Below, one piece after another: positions 32,217 to 41,342 of a DNA stretch of 64,000 nt (positions are counted from its first letter, which is position 1; each line of letters starts with the position of its first letter). Source of the DNA: Actinobacteria bacterium OV320 (lineage in GTDB: Bacteria > Actinomycetota > Actinomycetes > Streptomycetales > Streptomycetaceae); the NCBI GenBank assembly GCA_001298545.1, contig LJCX01000026.1, positions 620,001-684,000 on the forward strand, in the 5' to 3' direction. The notes beneath the pieces were generated by a model that had not been told where the DNA came from, ran no database searches, and saw only the letters and a program-made list of their open reading frames with translations. The translations under genes and the position numbers were made by a program.

Positions 32217-33713
32217 ATGACGCCCGGACATGGCAGCACGGTCGACGGGGTGCTGCGGCGCAGCGCCCGCCGCACCCCGGCACGCGTCGCGGTGGAGTAC
32301 CGCGACCGCACCTGGACCTACGAGGAACTCGACGAGGCCGTCTCGCGCGCGGCGAGCGTCCTGCTCGGCGAGGGTCTCGCCCCCGGCGACCGGGTTGGCG
32401 CCTACGGCCACAACTCCGACGCCTACCTCATCGCCTTCCTCGCCTGCGCCCGCGCGGGCCTGGTGCACGTCCCCGTCAACCAGAACCTGACCGGCGAGGA
32501 CCTGGCGTACATCGTCCGCCAGTCGGGCAGCGCGCTGGTCCTCACCGACCCGGACCTGGCCGGCCGGCTCCCGGCCGGCACCCGGACGCTCGCGCTGCGC
32601 GACGCGGACGACTCGCTCCTCGCCCGGCTGCCCGCGACTCCCGCGTACGACGGTCCCGAACCGCGCTCCGAGGACCTGGTGCAGCTGCTCTACACCTCGG
32701 GCACCACGGCTCTGCCCAAGGGCGCGATGATGACCCACCGCGCCCTGGTGCACGAGTACCTGAGCGCGATCACCGCCCTCGACCTGAGCGCCGGCGACCG
32801 CCCCGCGCACTCCCTCCCGCTGTACCACTCGGCGCAGCTGCACGTGTTCCTGCTGCCCTATCTCGCGGTGGGCGCGACGAACATCGTGCTGGACGCGCCC
32901 GACGGCGACCTTCTCTTCGACCTGATCGAGACGGACCGCGTCGACAGCCTCTTCGCGCCGCCGACCGTATGGATCGGCCTGGCCAACCGCCCCGACTTCG
33001 CGACCCGTGACCTGAGCGGGCTGCGCAAGGCGTACTACGGGGCGTCGATCATGCCGGTGCCCGTGCTGGAGCGGCTGCGCGAACGCCTCCCGAAGCTGGG
33101 TTTCTACAACTGCTTCGGGCAGAGCGAGATCGGGCCGCTCGCCACGGTCCTCGCCCCCGACGAGCACAAGGGCCGGCTGGACTCCTGCGGGCGCCAGGTC
33201 CTGTTCGTGGACGCCCGTGTCGTCGACGAGAACGGCAAGGACGTGCCCGACGGCACGGCCGGCGAGATCGTCTACCGGTCCCCGCAGTTGTGCGAGGGCT
33301 ACTGGGACAAGCCCGAGGAGACCGCGGCCGCCTTCCGCGACGGCTGGTTCCACTCCGGCGACCTCGCCGTGCGCGATGCCCACGGCTATTTCACGATCGT
33401 CGACCGGGTGAAGGACGTCATCAACTCCGGTGGGGTGCTGGTCGCTTCGCGCCAGGTCGAGGACGTGCTGTACACCCACGACGCCGTCGCCGAGGCGGCC
33501 GTGATCGGACTGCCCGACGAGAAGTGGATCGAGGTGATCACGGCCGTGGTCGTCCCGCGCGGCGAGGTCACCGAGGAGGAACTCGTCGCCCACGCCCGCG
33601 AGCACCTTCCTCACTTCAAGGCGCCGAAGCGGGTGCTGTTCGTGCCGGAGCTGCCACGCAACGCCAGCGGCAAGATCCTCAAGCGGGAACTGCGCGAACG
33701 CTTCGGGTCATGA
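32217..33713 (+). CDS. AMP-forming acyl-CoA synthetase (FadD-like)
   Basis: A 498-residue adenylating enzyme with L-Y-T-S-G-T-T-A-L-P-K-G near residue 160, Y-N-C-F-G-Q-S-E, S-G-D-L-A-V-R, D-R-V-K-D-V-I-N-S-G-G and N-A-S-G-K-I-L-K. It lies 131 bases after the preceding ligase in the same direction. Its last codons overlap the convergent paaK gene by six bases. The Q-S-E in place of the usual T-E motif groups it with feruloyl/long-chain-type ligases, a weak indication only. Confidence 0.9.
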   Translation: MTPGHGSTVDGVLRRSARRTPARVAVEYRDRTWTYEELDEAVSRAASVLLGEGLAPGDRVGAYGHNSDAYLIAFLACARAGLVHVPVNQNLTGEDLAYIVRQSGSALVLTDPDLAGRLPAGTRTLALRDADDSLLARLPATPAYDGPEPRSEDLVQLLYTSGTTALPKGAMMTHRALVHEYLSAITALDLSAGDRPAHSLPLYHSAQLHVFLLPYLAVGATNIVLDAPDGDLLFDLIETDRVDSLFAPPTVWIGLANRPDFATRDLSGLRKAYYGASIMPVPVLERLRERLPKLGFYNCFGQSEIGPLATVLAPDEHKGRLDSCGRQVLFVDARVVDENGKDVPDGTAGEIVYRSPQLCEGYWDKPEETAAAFRDGWFHSGDLAVRDAHGYFTIVDRVKDVINSGGVLVASRQVEDVLYTHDAVAEAAVIGLPDEKWIEVITAVVVPRGEVTEEELVAHAREHLPHFKAPKRVLFVPELPRNASGKILKRELRERFGS

Positions 33714-35003
33714 CGTCCGCAGGTCCGCGATCCGCCTGAGCTTGCCCACCGACCGCTCCAGCGACTCCGGATCGACGATCTCGACGGCGACCGACACACC
33801 GATCCCGTCCTTCACGGCCGCCGCGATGACGCGCGCGGCCGTGTCACGGTCCTCGGGGGTCGCGTCGGGGCGTGCCTCCGCGCGGACCGTGAGGGCGTCG
33901 AGGCGGCCCTCGCGGGTCAGGCGGAGCTGGAAGTGGGGCGCCACGCCCGGCGTGCGCAGCACGATCTCCTCGATCTGGGTGGGGAAGAGGTTCACCCCCC
34001 GCAGGATGACCATGTCGTCGCTGCGGCCGGTCACCTTCCGCATCCGCCGGAAGACCCGGGCCGTGCCCGGCAGCAGCCGGGTCAGGTCACGGGTGCGGTA
34101 ACGGACGACCGGCATCGCCTCCTTGGTGAGCGAGGTGAAGACCAGTTCGCCCTCCTCGCCCTCCGGGAGCACCTCGCCGGTGATCGGGTCGACGACCTCG
34201 GGAAAGAAGTGGTCCTCCCAGATGTGCAGGCCGTCCTTCGTCTCCACGCACTCCTGCGCGACCCCGGGACCGATCACCTCCGACAGCCCGTATATGTCGA
34301 CGGCGTCGATCGCGAACCGGTCCTCGATCTCCTGCCGCATCCGTTCCGTCCACGGCTCGGCGCCGAAGACGCCCACCCGCAGCGAGGTGGAGCGCGGGTC
34401 GACGCCCTGGCGTTCGAACTCGTCGAGCAGGGTGAGCATGTAGGAGGGGGTCACCATGATGATCCGGGGCTCGAGGTCCAGGATCAACTGCACCTGACGG
34501 GACGTCATGCCGCCGGACGCGGGGATCACCGTACAGCCGAGGCGTTCGGCGCCGTAGTGGGCGCCGAGGCCGCCGGTGAACAGGCCGTAGCCGTAGGCCA
34601 CATGGACCGTGTCGCCGGGCCGGCCGCCGGCCGCGCGCAGCGAACGGGCCACCATGTCGGCCCACATGGACAGGTCGGCGTCCGTGTAGCCGACGATCGT
34701 GGGGCGGCCGGTGGTGCCGCTGGAGGCGTGGATGCGGCGGATGCGGTCCCGGGGCACGGCGAACATCCCGTACGGGTAGTGCTCGCGCAGGTCGGCCTTG
34801 GTGGTGAACGGGAAGCGGGACAGGTCGCCGAGTGCGCGGCAGTCGTCGGGGTGGACGCCCGCCTTGTCGAAGGACTCGCGGTAGAAGGGCACGTGGGCGT
34901 ACGCGTGGCGCAGCGAGGCCCGCAGCCGCTCCAACTGCAGGGCGCGCAGGGCACCCTCGTCGAGGCGTTCGCCCTCGTCCAGCAGCTTCCTCGCATCCGT
35001 CAT
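33708..35003 (-). CDS. paaK: Phenylacetate-CoA ligase family protein
   Basis: A 431-residue PaaK-type adenylating ligase. It has the short N-terminus typical of the family (F-Y-R-E-S-F-D-K-A-G), the P-loop A-S-S-G-T-T-G-R-P-T near residue 95, Y-G-L-S-E-V-I-G-P-G, and a C-terminal domain with G-R-S-D-D-M-V-I-L-R-G-V-N-L-F-P. It makes phenylacetyl-CoA or a related aryl-CoA. No paaABCDE ring-opening genes are nearby, so either phenylacetate catabolism is encoded elsewhere or another aromatic acid is used. A palindrome upstream (35080) may be its operator. Confidence 0.9.
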   Translation of the reverse strand: MTDARKLLDEGERLDEGALRALQLERLRASLRHAYAHVPFYRESFDKAGVHPDDCRALGDLSRFPFTTKADLREHYPYGMFAVPRDRIRRIHASSGTTGRPTIVGYTDADLSMWADMVARSLRAAGGRPGDTVHVAYGYGLFTGGLGAHYGAERLGCTVIPASGGMTSRQVQLILDLEPRIIMVTPSYMLTLLDEFERQGVDPRSTSLRVGVFGAEPWTERMRQEIEDRFAIDAVDIYGLSEVIGPGVAQECVETKDGLHIWEDHFFPEVVDPITGEVLPEGEEGELVFTSLTKEAMPVVRYRTRDLTRLLPGTARVFRRMRKVTGRSDDMVILRGVNLFPTQIEEIVLRTPGVAPHFQLRLTREGRLDALTVRAEARPDATPEDRDTAARVIAAAVKDGIGVSVAVEIVDPESLERSVGKLRRIADLRTS

Positions 35004-35079
35004 GCGGCTCTCTCCCTCGTCACCGTGGTCGCCCTCGTCGGACTACGCCGGCCCGGCCATCGAACCATGCCAATACGGA

Positions 35080-35097
35080 CGACCGATCATTCGGTCG
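35080..35097. promoter_or_regulatory. Palindrome upstream of paaK
   Basis: CGACCGA-TCAT-TCGGTCG, perfect 7-base arms, sits 77 bases before the paaK start in the region divergent to the hydrolase gene. ACCG/CGGT half-sites recall PaaR-type TetR operators; this is suggestive only. Confidence 0.55.
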
Positions 35098-35212
35098 ATC
35101 TTCCTCGGGATCAGTAATCCAGGCCGGCCGGCCGCAGGCAAGAGGGCGGCCGTGACTTTCGCCCGGGGGAACTCCGTTGCGGACCGGCCCGGCCCGCGTC
35201 GAGGATCGGGGC

Positions 35213-36082
35213 ATGCCGACCTTCACCGCCCCGGACGGGACCGAGCTCGCCTACCACGTACGGGGCGAGGGCGAGCCGCTCGTCGTCCTGCCCGGCGGCC
35301 CCATGCGCGCCTCCGCCTACCTCGGCGACCTCGGCGGTCTCGCCGCCCACCGCCGCCTGGTCCTCCTCGACCTGCGCGGCACCGGCGACTCCGCCGTCCC
35401 GGCCGACCCGGCGACCTACCGCTGCGACCGGCAGGTCGACGACGTCGAGGCGCTGCGCGTCCATCTGGGACAGGAGCGGATCGACGTGCTCGCCCACTCG
35501 GCGGGCGGCAGCCTCGCCCTGCTGTACGCGGCCCGGTACCCGCACCGGGTGTCGCGGCTCGCGCTGATCACCGCCACGCCGTGGGCCCTGGGCCGGCCGG
35601 CCACGGCCGAGGACCGGCTGACGGCGGCTCGGCTGCGCACGGACGAACCCTGGTTCGCAGCGGCGTACCCGGCCTTCGAGGCATGGCTCACCGGTGGGGA
35701 CGAGCCGGACTGGGAGGTCGTCGGCGCCTTCTTCTACGGCCGGTGGGACGCCGCCGCCCGCGCCCACGACGCCGCCGCGGACGAGCAGACCAACTCCGAG
35801 GCGGAGAAGGGGTTCCTGGATCCTGAGGCCTTCGACCCGGCCGCCCTGCGGACCGCCCTCGCGGACCTGACCGCCCCGGTGCTGGTGCTCGCCGGCGAGG
35901 TGGACGGCGGCCCCCGGCCCGAACTCGCCCGGCTCCTCGCCGACGCCTTCCCGAACGCCGAGTTCGCCGTACAGCCCGGGGCCGGCCACTATCCGTGGCT
36001 GGACGACCCGCAGTGGTTCGCCGGCCGAGCCGGCGCCTTCCTCGCCGCCGCACCGGTCGCCGGTTCGGTGCCGCCCGCCTAA
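35213..36082 (+). CDS. Alpha/beta hydrolase, proline-iminopeptidase-like
   Basis: A 289-residue alpha/beta hydrolase. It has the strand motif V-L-P-G-G-P near residue 25, L-D-L-R-G-T-G-D-S, and nucleophile elbow H-S-A-G-G (Ser near residue 94). The late D-G-G/G-A-G-H-Y-P segment supplies the catalytic His. No signal peptide. It is divergent from paaK. The P-G-G-P and G-T-G-D-S features point to the S33 peptidase/haloperoxidase-like branch. Confidence 0.85.
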   Translation: MPTFTAPDGTELAYHVRGEGEPLVVLPGGPMRASAYLGDLGGLAAHRRLVLLDLRGTGDSAVPADPATYRCDRQVDDVEALRVHLGQERIDVLAHSAGGSLALLYAARYPHRVSRLALITATPWALGRPATAEDRLTAARLRTDEPWFAAAYPAFEAWLTGGDEPDWEVVGAFFYGRWDAAARAHDAAADEQTNSEAEKGFLDPEAFDPAALRTALADLTAPVLVLAGEVDGGPRPELARLLADAFPNAEFAVQPGAGHYPWLDDPQWFAGRAGAFLAAAPVAGSVPPA

Positions 36083-36126
36083 ACTGAGGGTGCCTCCACC
36101 AGCGAACTCGAGCCGCGGAGTGGGCC

Positions 36127-37635
36127 ATGCCCGACCAGCCGAAGCTCCCCATCGTGTACGTGAGGGGATTCGCGGGCGACACCTCGGGAATCAACAGTGC
36201 CGTCCAGGACCCCTTCTACGGCTTCAACGAGGGATCGACGCACGTGCGCGTCGGACCGGACGACAAACCCGCGTTCCACCAGTTCGAGAGCCCGTTGCTG
36301 CGCCTGCATCTCGACGAGGGGTACAAGATCCTGGTGCGGGGCGGCCAGGAGACCTACCTGGACACGCACGACGAGATCCCGTCCGACAGCATCTGGATCC
36401 ACCGCTTCTACGACGCCTCGGCGAGCACCTGGGGCACGAACCCCAGGAAGTTCCGCCTCGAGGACGCGGCCGAGGATCTGCTCCGCCTCGTCAGGAGGCT
36501 CAAGGAGAAGAGCGGCGCGCCGCGCGTCCACCTCGTGGCCCACTCCATGGGCGGCCTCGTCTGCCGCTGTCTGATCCAGAAGATCCTCCCCGAGCTCGGT
36601 GAGGACCCGGCGGACCACGTGGACAGGTTCTTCACCTACGGCACACCGCACGGGGGCATCGCCTTCGACGTCGGGTTCGGTCTCGTCGAACGGCTGATGG
36701 CCGCCACCGGCATCAGCGGCGCCGACGTCTTCGCCCCCCGGCGCATGTACGAGTACCTCACGCCCGACTCCCTGCGGGAGGACGGCGGCCCGCCGCGGAA
36801 CTGGGACCCGCGGGAGATCCCCGAGGGCGGATTCCCGCCGCACCGAATCTTCTGCCTGGTGGGCACGGATCCCACCGACTACGACGTCGCCCACGGCCTG
36901 TCCGCGCGTGCCGTCGGCGCTCGCAGCGACGGGCTGGTGCAGATCGACAACGCCCAGGTGCCCCATGCGCACCGGGCGTTCGTCCACCGCAGTCACAGCG
37001 GACGCTACGGACTCGTCAACTCCGAGGAGGGCTACCAGAACCTCCAGCGCTTCCTCTTCGGCGACCTGCGGGTCCAGGCCCAACTGGTCGGCCTGCGGCT
37101 GCCGCGGGAGAGCCGCGGCACCAGCTGGCAGGCCGAGGTGCGGCTGGCCGTGCGCGGGCTGCCCAGCGTGATGCACGAACAGCTGGCCGCCCACTGGTGC
37201 CCGATCCAGCTGCCGGAGCCGCACGGCGACGGCACGGCCGCCGAGCCCGTCCCGCTGGCGACGACCTTCCTCAACAGCAAGGCGCCCCGGCCCCCGGAGA
37301 CCCCCACGCTGCGTTACGCGCTGCACCTGCGGATCCTGTCGCTGCGGGAGCGGGACGGGATCCTGCGCTTCACCGACCACCTCGAACAGACCGCGGACTT
37401 CGCCGACATCCTCGTCGTCGACGTCGGCTCCGCCGAGCCGGGCCCCGGCGTCTGGGCCGTCTGGAACTCGGACCTTCCGGGCGCCATCTGGGAACACCGG
37501 CCCACCGGTACGCCGTGCGGCGACGAAGACCCCCGCAGCGGCGTCTGGCTGGCCCACATCCCCCTCCCCGGGACGGCGGCGCCGATCCTGGGGGAGGAGG
37601 CGAGCATCCGGCTGACGGTCACGCCCTGGGGCTGA
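36127..37635 (+). CDS. Lipase-like alpha/beta hydrolase with extra C-terminal domain
   Basis: A 502-residue protein. The first 320 residues form a lipase/PGAP1-like hydrolase with the start P-I-V-Y-V-R-G-F, nucleophile elbow A-H-S-M-G-G-L-V (Ser near residue 141), T-Y-G-T-P-H-G-G, and a late R-S-H-S-G-R-Y-G for the His. The remaining 180 residues look like a beta-rich domain of unknown role. No signal peptide. It lies 44 bases after the preceding hydrolase gene and may be co-transcribed. Substrate unknown. Confidence 0.75.
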   Translation: MPDQPKLPIVYVRGFAGDTSGINSAVQDPFYGFNEGSTHVRVGPDDKPAFHQFESPLLRLHLDEGYKILVRGGQETYLDTHDEIPSDSIWIHRFYDASASTWGTNPRKFRLEDAAEDLLRLVRRLKEKSGAPRVHLVAHSMGGLVCRCLIQKILPELGEDPADHVDRFFTYGTPHGGIAFDVGFGLVERLMAATGISGADVFAPRRMYEYLTPDSLREDGGPPRNWDPREIPEGGFPPHRIFCLVGTDPTDYDVAHGLSARAVGARSDGLVQIDNAQVPHAHRAFVHRSHSGRYGLVNSEEGYQNLQRFLFGDLRVQAQLVGLRLPRESRGTSWQAEVRLAVRGLPSVMHEQLAAHWCPIQLPEPHGDGTAAEPVPLATTFLNSKAPRPPETPTLRYALHLRILSLRERDGILRFTDHLEQTADFADILVVDVGSAEPGPGVWAVWNSDLPGAIWEHRPTGTPCGDEDPRSGVWLAHIPLPGTAAPILGEEASIRLTVTPWG

Positions 37636-37689
37636 CGCCCCACGCCCGACGCTCCGTGCCCGACACCCCGCGCCCGACGCCCGGCCGGG

Positions 37690-39342
37690 TCAGCGGTCCT
37701 CGGCGACCGCCACCTCGCGCGCCCACCGGTAGTCCGCCTTCCCGCTCGGCGAGCGGCGGATGGCCTCCGTGACCACCAGCTGACGCGGGATCTTGTAGCC
37801 GGCGAGCCGGGAGCGGCAATGACGCTGGATCTCCTCCAGCGAGGGCCGCGCGGCGCCGTCGCGCATCTGTACGACCGCCGCCACATGGTTGCCCCACGTC
37901 GGGTCCGGCACCCCGGCCACCAGCGCGTCGTACACGTCCGGATGGGACTTCAGCGCCTGCTCGACCTCCTCGGGGTACACCTTCTCGCCCCCGGTGTTGA
38001 TGCACTGCGAGCCGCGCCCGAGGACCACGACCACGCCCTCCTCGTCGACGGTCGCCATGTCGCCGAGCAGCACCCAGCGTTCGCCGTCCTTGCGGAAGAA
38101 GGTCTCGGCCGTCTTCGCCGGGTCGTTGTAGTAGCCGAGCGGCACGTGGCCGCACTGGGCGACCCGCCCGACCTCGCCCGCGGCGACCGGCTCGTGGGTG
38201 GCCGGATCGACGACCCGCGTACGGGAGTTGACGCGGACCCGGAAGCCGCGCTCGGGCCCCGAGTCGTCCGTCGCCGTGCCGTTGAACCCGGACTCCGAGG
38301 AGCCGAAGTTGTTCAGCAGCATGGCGTTCGGCATCAGCGCCCGGAACTGGCGGCGGACCGTGTCCGACATGATCGCGCCGGACGAGGACACGCTGAACAC
38401 CGACGAGCAGTCCGTGCCCCTCAGTGGCCCTTCGAGCGCGTCGATCAACGGCCGCAGCATCGCGTCGCCCACCAGGGAGATGCTGGTGACCTTCTCCCGC
38501 TCGATCGTCCTCAGTACCTCCTCGGGCACGAACTTGCGGTGGATCACCACACGTTGACCGAAGTTGAAGCCGATGAAGGCGGTGAGGGTGGAGGTGCCGT
38601 GCATCAGCGGCGGGGTGGGGAAGAAGGTGATCCCCGTACCGCCGGCCGCGACCCGCTCGGCGATCTCCTCCGGCTTCTTCACCGGCTCACCGGTGGGCGA
38701 GCCGCCGCCCAGCCCCGAGAAGAACAGGTCCTCCTGACGCCACATCACGCCCTTGGGCAGGCCCGTGGTGCCGCCGGTGTAGATGATGAACTGGTCGTCG
38801 CCCGAGCGGGCCGGGAAGCCGCGCTCGGGAGAGCCGCCCGCCTCGGCGTCCGCGAAGGAGGTGAAGTCCTCGCCCGGCGGCCCCACGCGTATCAGGTGCC
38901 GCAGCGCCGGCGTCTGCGGCAGCGCCGCCGCCACCCGGTCCGTGAACTCCGCGTCGAAGACCAGCGCCACCAGGTCCGCATCCCGGTAGAGGTAGACCAA
39001 CTCCTCTTCCACATATCGGTAGTTGACGTTGACCGGCACGATCCGCGCCTTGAGGCAGCCGAGCACCGTCTGGAGGTACTCGACGCCGTTGTACAGATGC
39101 AGGCCGAGGTGCTCGCCGGGGCGGATCCCGCTGTCGAGGAGATGGTGTCCGACGCGGTTGGCCGCGGCGTCCAGCTCCGCGTACGTCAGACGGCGTTCCG
39201 CGCCCGTGCCGGGGTGGTCGACGTACACGAGGGCCTCACGGTCCGCCGCCACGTCGACGACCGACTCGAACAGGTCGGCAAGGTTGTACTCCACCGCTCC
39301 TCCTGACCGGGGGGCCTGGTTCTTCGACGGTTCGTCGGTCAT
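37690..39342 (-). CDS. AMP-forming acyl-CoA synthetase (long, FadD3/FadD17-like size)
   Basis: A 550-residue adenylating enzyme with I-I-Y-T-G-G-T-T-G-L-P-K-G near residue 187 (the usual Ser replaced by Gly), N-N-F-G-S-S-E-S-G, L-G-D-M-A-T-V and R-S-P-S-G-K-A-D-Y. This variant is common in actinobacterial acyl-CoA synthetases of steroid and branched-acid clusters. It is divergent from the crotonase at 39469 and the TCTGAC operator lies between them, so the two are probably co-regulated. Confidence 0.9.
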   Translation of the reverse strand: MTDEPSKNQAPRSGGAVEYNLADLFESVVDVAADREALVYVDHPGTGAERRLTYAELDAAANRVGHHLLDSGIRPGEHLGLHLYNGVEYLQTVLGCLKARIVPVNVNYRYVEEELVYLYRDADLVALVFDAEFTDRVAAALPQTPALRHLIRVGPPGEDFTSFADAEAGGSPERGFPARSGDDQFIIYTGGTTGLPKGVMWRQEDLFFSGLGGGSPTGEPVKKPEEIAERVAAGGTGITFFPTPPLMHGTSTLTAFIGFNFGQRVVIHRKFVPEEVLRTIEREKVTSISLVGDAMLRPLIDALEGPLRGTDCSSVFSVSSSGAIMSDTVRRQFRALMPNAMLLNNFGSSESGFNGTATDDSGPERGFRVRVNSRTRVVDPATHEPVAAGEVGRVAQCGHVPLGYYNDPAKTAETFFRKDGERWVLLGDMATVDEEGVVVVLGRGSQCINTGGEKVYPEEVEQALKSHPDVYDALVAGVPDPTWGNHVAAVVQMRDGAARPSLEEIQRHCRSRLAGYKIPRQLVVTEAIRRSPSGKADYRWAREVAVAEDR

Positions 39343-39386
39343 CTGAGCAAAGGGGGCGGCAAGTGGGAAGGGCTCGCGTCAATAAA

Positions 39387-39403
39387 TCTGACTGACTGTC
39401 AGA
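39387..39403. promoter_or_regulatory. TCTGAC-type operator (copy 2)
   Basis: TCTGAC-TGACT-GTCAGA is a perfect 17-base dyad with an A/T-rich surround (AAA before, AAA after). It lies between the divergent acyl-CoA ligase and crotonase genes and matches the copy at 29367-29383. Confidence 0.75.
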
Positions 39404-39468
39404 AAACCCTTGAACTGCCATCACGCCTCCTGCAACCTGTTCTCGTTCTTTCCGAGGGGAGACCTGCG

Positions 39469-40269
39469 ATGGGCGGCACCGAACACCTCACCGTGCGCCG
39501 CGAAGGCGCCACACTCGTGCTCACGCTCAACAGACCGGAGGCCAGGAACGCGCTCTCGATCGCCATGCTCGTCGGCCTGTACGACGGCTGGCTCGAGGCC
39601 GACGCGGACGACTCGGTCCGCTCGATCGTCCTCACCGGCGCGGGCGGCGCCTTCTGCGCCGGCATGGACCTCAAGGCGCTGGCCGGCCGCGGCATGGAGG
39701 GCGAACAGCACCGCGACCGGCTCAAGGCCGACCCCGACCTGCACTGGAAGGCGATGCTCCGCCACCACCGCCCCCGCAAGCCGGTGATCGCCGCCGTCGA
39801 GGGGTACTGCGTGGCGGGCGGCACCGAGATGCTCCAGGGTACCGACATCCGCGTCGCGGGCGAGTCCGCCACCTTCGGACTCTTCGAGGTGAAACGCGGC
39901 CTCTTCCCGATCGGCGGCTCGACGGTCCGGCTGCCACGCCAGATCCCGCGCACCCACGCCCTGGAGATGCTGCTCACCGGCCGGCCCTACACCGCCCGCG
40001 AAGCCGCCGGCGTCGGGCTGATCGGGCACGTCGTCCCCGACGGCACCGCCCTGGACAAGGCCCTGGAGATCGCCGAACGCGTCAACGCCTGCGGGCCACT
40101 TGCCGTGGAGGCCGTGAAGGCGTCCGTGTACGAGGCGGCCGAGCTGACCGAGACCGACGGCCTGGCCGCCGAACTCGTCCGGGGCTGGCCGGTGTTCGAC
40201 ACCGACGACGCGAAGGAAGGCGCGCGTGCCTTCACGGAGAAGCGGGCGCCGGTCTACAAGCGTGCGTGA
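39469..40269 (+). CDS. Enoyl-CoA hydratase/isomerase (crotonase)
   Basis: A 266-residue crotonase. The oxyanion loop F-C-A-G-M-D-L-K-A-L near residue 64 and the V-A-G-G-T-E-M segment are typical; a P-I-G-G-S-T-V-R-L-P-R stretch completes the active site. GAGGGG precedes ATG 39469. It should hydrate or isomerise an enoyl-CoA made by one of the neighbouring ligases and is the first gene of the block running to 43551. Confidence 0.9.
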   Translation: MGGTEHLTVRREGATLVLTLNRPEARNALSIAMLVGLYDGWLEADADDSVRSIVLTGAGGAFCAGMDLKALAGRGMEGEQHRDRLKADPDLHWKAMLRHHRPRKPVIAAVEGYCVAGGTEMLQGTDIRVAGESATFGLFEVKRGLFPIGGSTVRLPRQIPRTHALEMLLTGRPYTAREAAGVGLIGHVVPDGTALDKALEIAERVNACGPLAVEAVKASVYEAAELTETDGLAAELVRGWPVFDTDDAKEGARAFTEKRAPVYKRA

Positions 40270-40400
40270 CGCTCCGCGGGTTGAGCGGACGGGGTGACGC
40301 CGTTCGCCGACTGCGGGCCGCCGTGGGCTGGTCGCGCAGTTCCCCGCGCCCCTCACGGGGCCCGGCCCCAGCACGCCGAACTCCCAAGGAGGCAGCTCCG

Positions 40401-41342
40401 ATGCCCGAAGTCCTCAAAGCACCGCTCGTCGTGGAGTTTCCGTTCACCCGGTCTCTCGGCCCCGTCCAGAGTGCCTTTCTCACCGGTCTGCGCGAGCGGG
40501 TCGTTCTCGGGGTGACGACCACCGACGGGCGCACCCTCGTGCCGCCCGTCGAGTACGACCCGGTCACCGCCGACGACCTGCGTGACCTGGTCGAGGTCGC
40601 CCCCACCGGCACGGTCACCACCTGGGCCTGGAACCACGCCCCCCGCCGCGGACAGCCCCTCAGCACCCCCTTCGCCTGGGCCCTGGTCCGGCTCGACGGC
40701 GCCGACACCGCCCTCCTGCACGCCCTCGACGCCCCCGGCCCCGACGCCGTGCACACCGGAATGCGCGTCCGGATCCGCTGGGCCGAGCAACGCACCGGCG
40801 CCATCACCGACATCGCCTGCTTCGAGCCGTACGACGGCGATCCGGCCGAACTCACGGGCAGCGACGGCGAGTTCGCGGACCCCGTCGCCGGCATCGTCGC
40901 CGCCGCCCGGCTCGACTACACCTACTCACCCGGCCGCGCCCAGACCGCCTACATCAACTCCCTCGCCGACCGCAGGACCGTCGGCGAACGCTGCCCGTCC
41001 TGCCGCAAGGTGTACGTGCCGCCGCGCGGGGCCTGTCCCACCTGCGGCGTCCCGACCGCCGAGCAGGTCGAGGTCGGACCGCGCGGGACCGTCACCACCT
41101 TCTGCATCGTCAACATCAAGGCGAAGAACCTCGACATCGAGGTGCCCTACGTCTACGCCCACATCGCCCTCGACGGCGCCGACCTCGCGCTGCACGCCCG
41201 CATCGGCGGCATCCCCTACGACCAGGTGCGCATGGGCCTGCGCGTCGAACCCGTGTGGACGGACGGCGCCCGCTACCCCGACCACTACCGGCCGACCGGC
41301 GAACCCGACGCGGGCTACGACGCCTACAAGGAGCTGCTATGA
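40401..41342 (+). CDS. DUF35/OB-fold zinc-ribbon protein, tandem type
   Basis: A 313-residue protein of two OB-fold halves. The second begins with a zinc ribbon C-P-S-C then, thirteen residues on, C-P-T-C-G (residues about 198-216); the first half has no Cys ribbon. AAGGAGG at 40386-40392 serves ATG 40401. Such proteins partner SCP2-type thiolases or aldolases, as ChsH2/Ltp2 does in steroid side-chain removal. Its stop overlaps the start of the thiolase at 41339, which supports a complex. Confidence 0.87.
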   Translation: MPEVLKAPLVVEFPFTRSLGPVQSAFLTGLRERVVLGVTTTDGRTLVPPVEYDPVTADDLRDLVEVAPTGTVTTWAWNHAPRRGQPLSTPFAWALVRLDGADTALLHALDAPGPDAVHTGMRVRIRWAEQRTGAITDIACFEPYDGDPAELTGSDGEFADPVAGIVAAARLDYTYSPGRAQTAYINSLADRRTVGERCPSCRKVYVPPRGACPTCGVPTAEQVEVGPRGTVTTFCIVNIKAKNLDIEVPYVYAHIALDGADLALHARIGGIPYDQVRMGLRVEPVWTDGARYPDHYRPTGEPDAGYDAYKELL

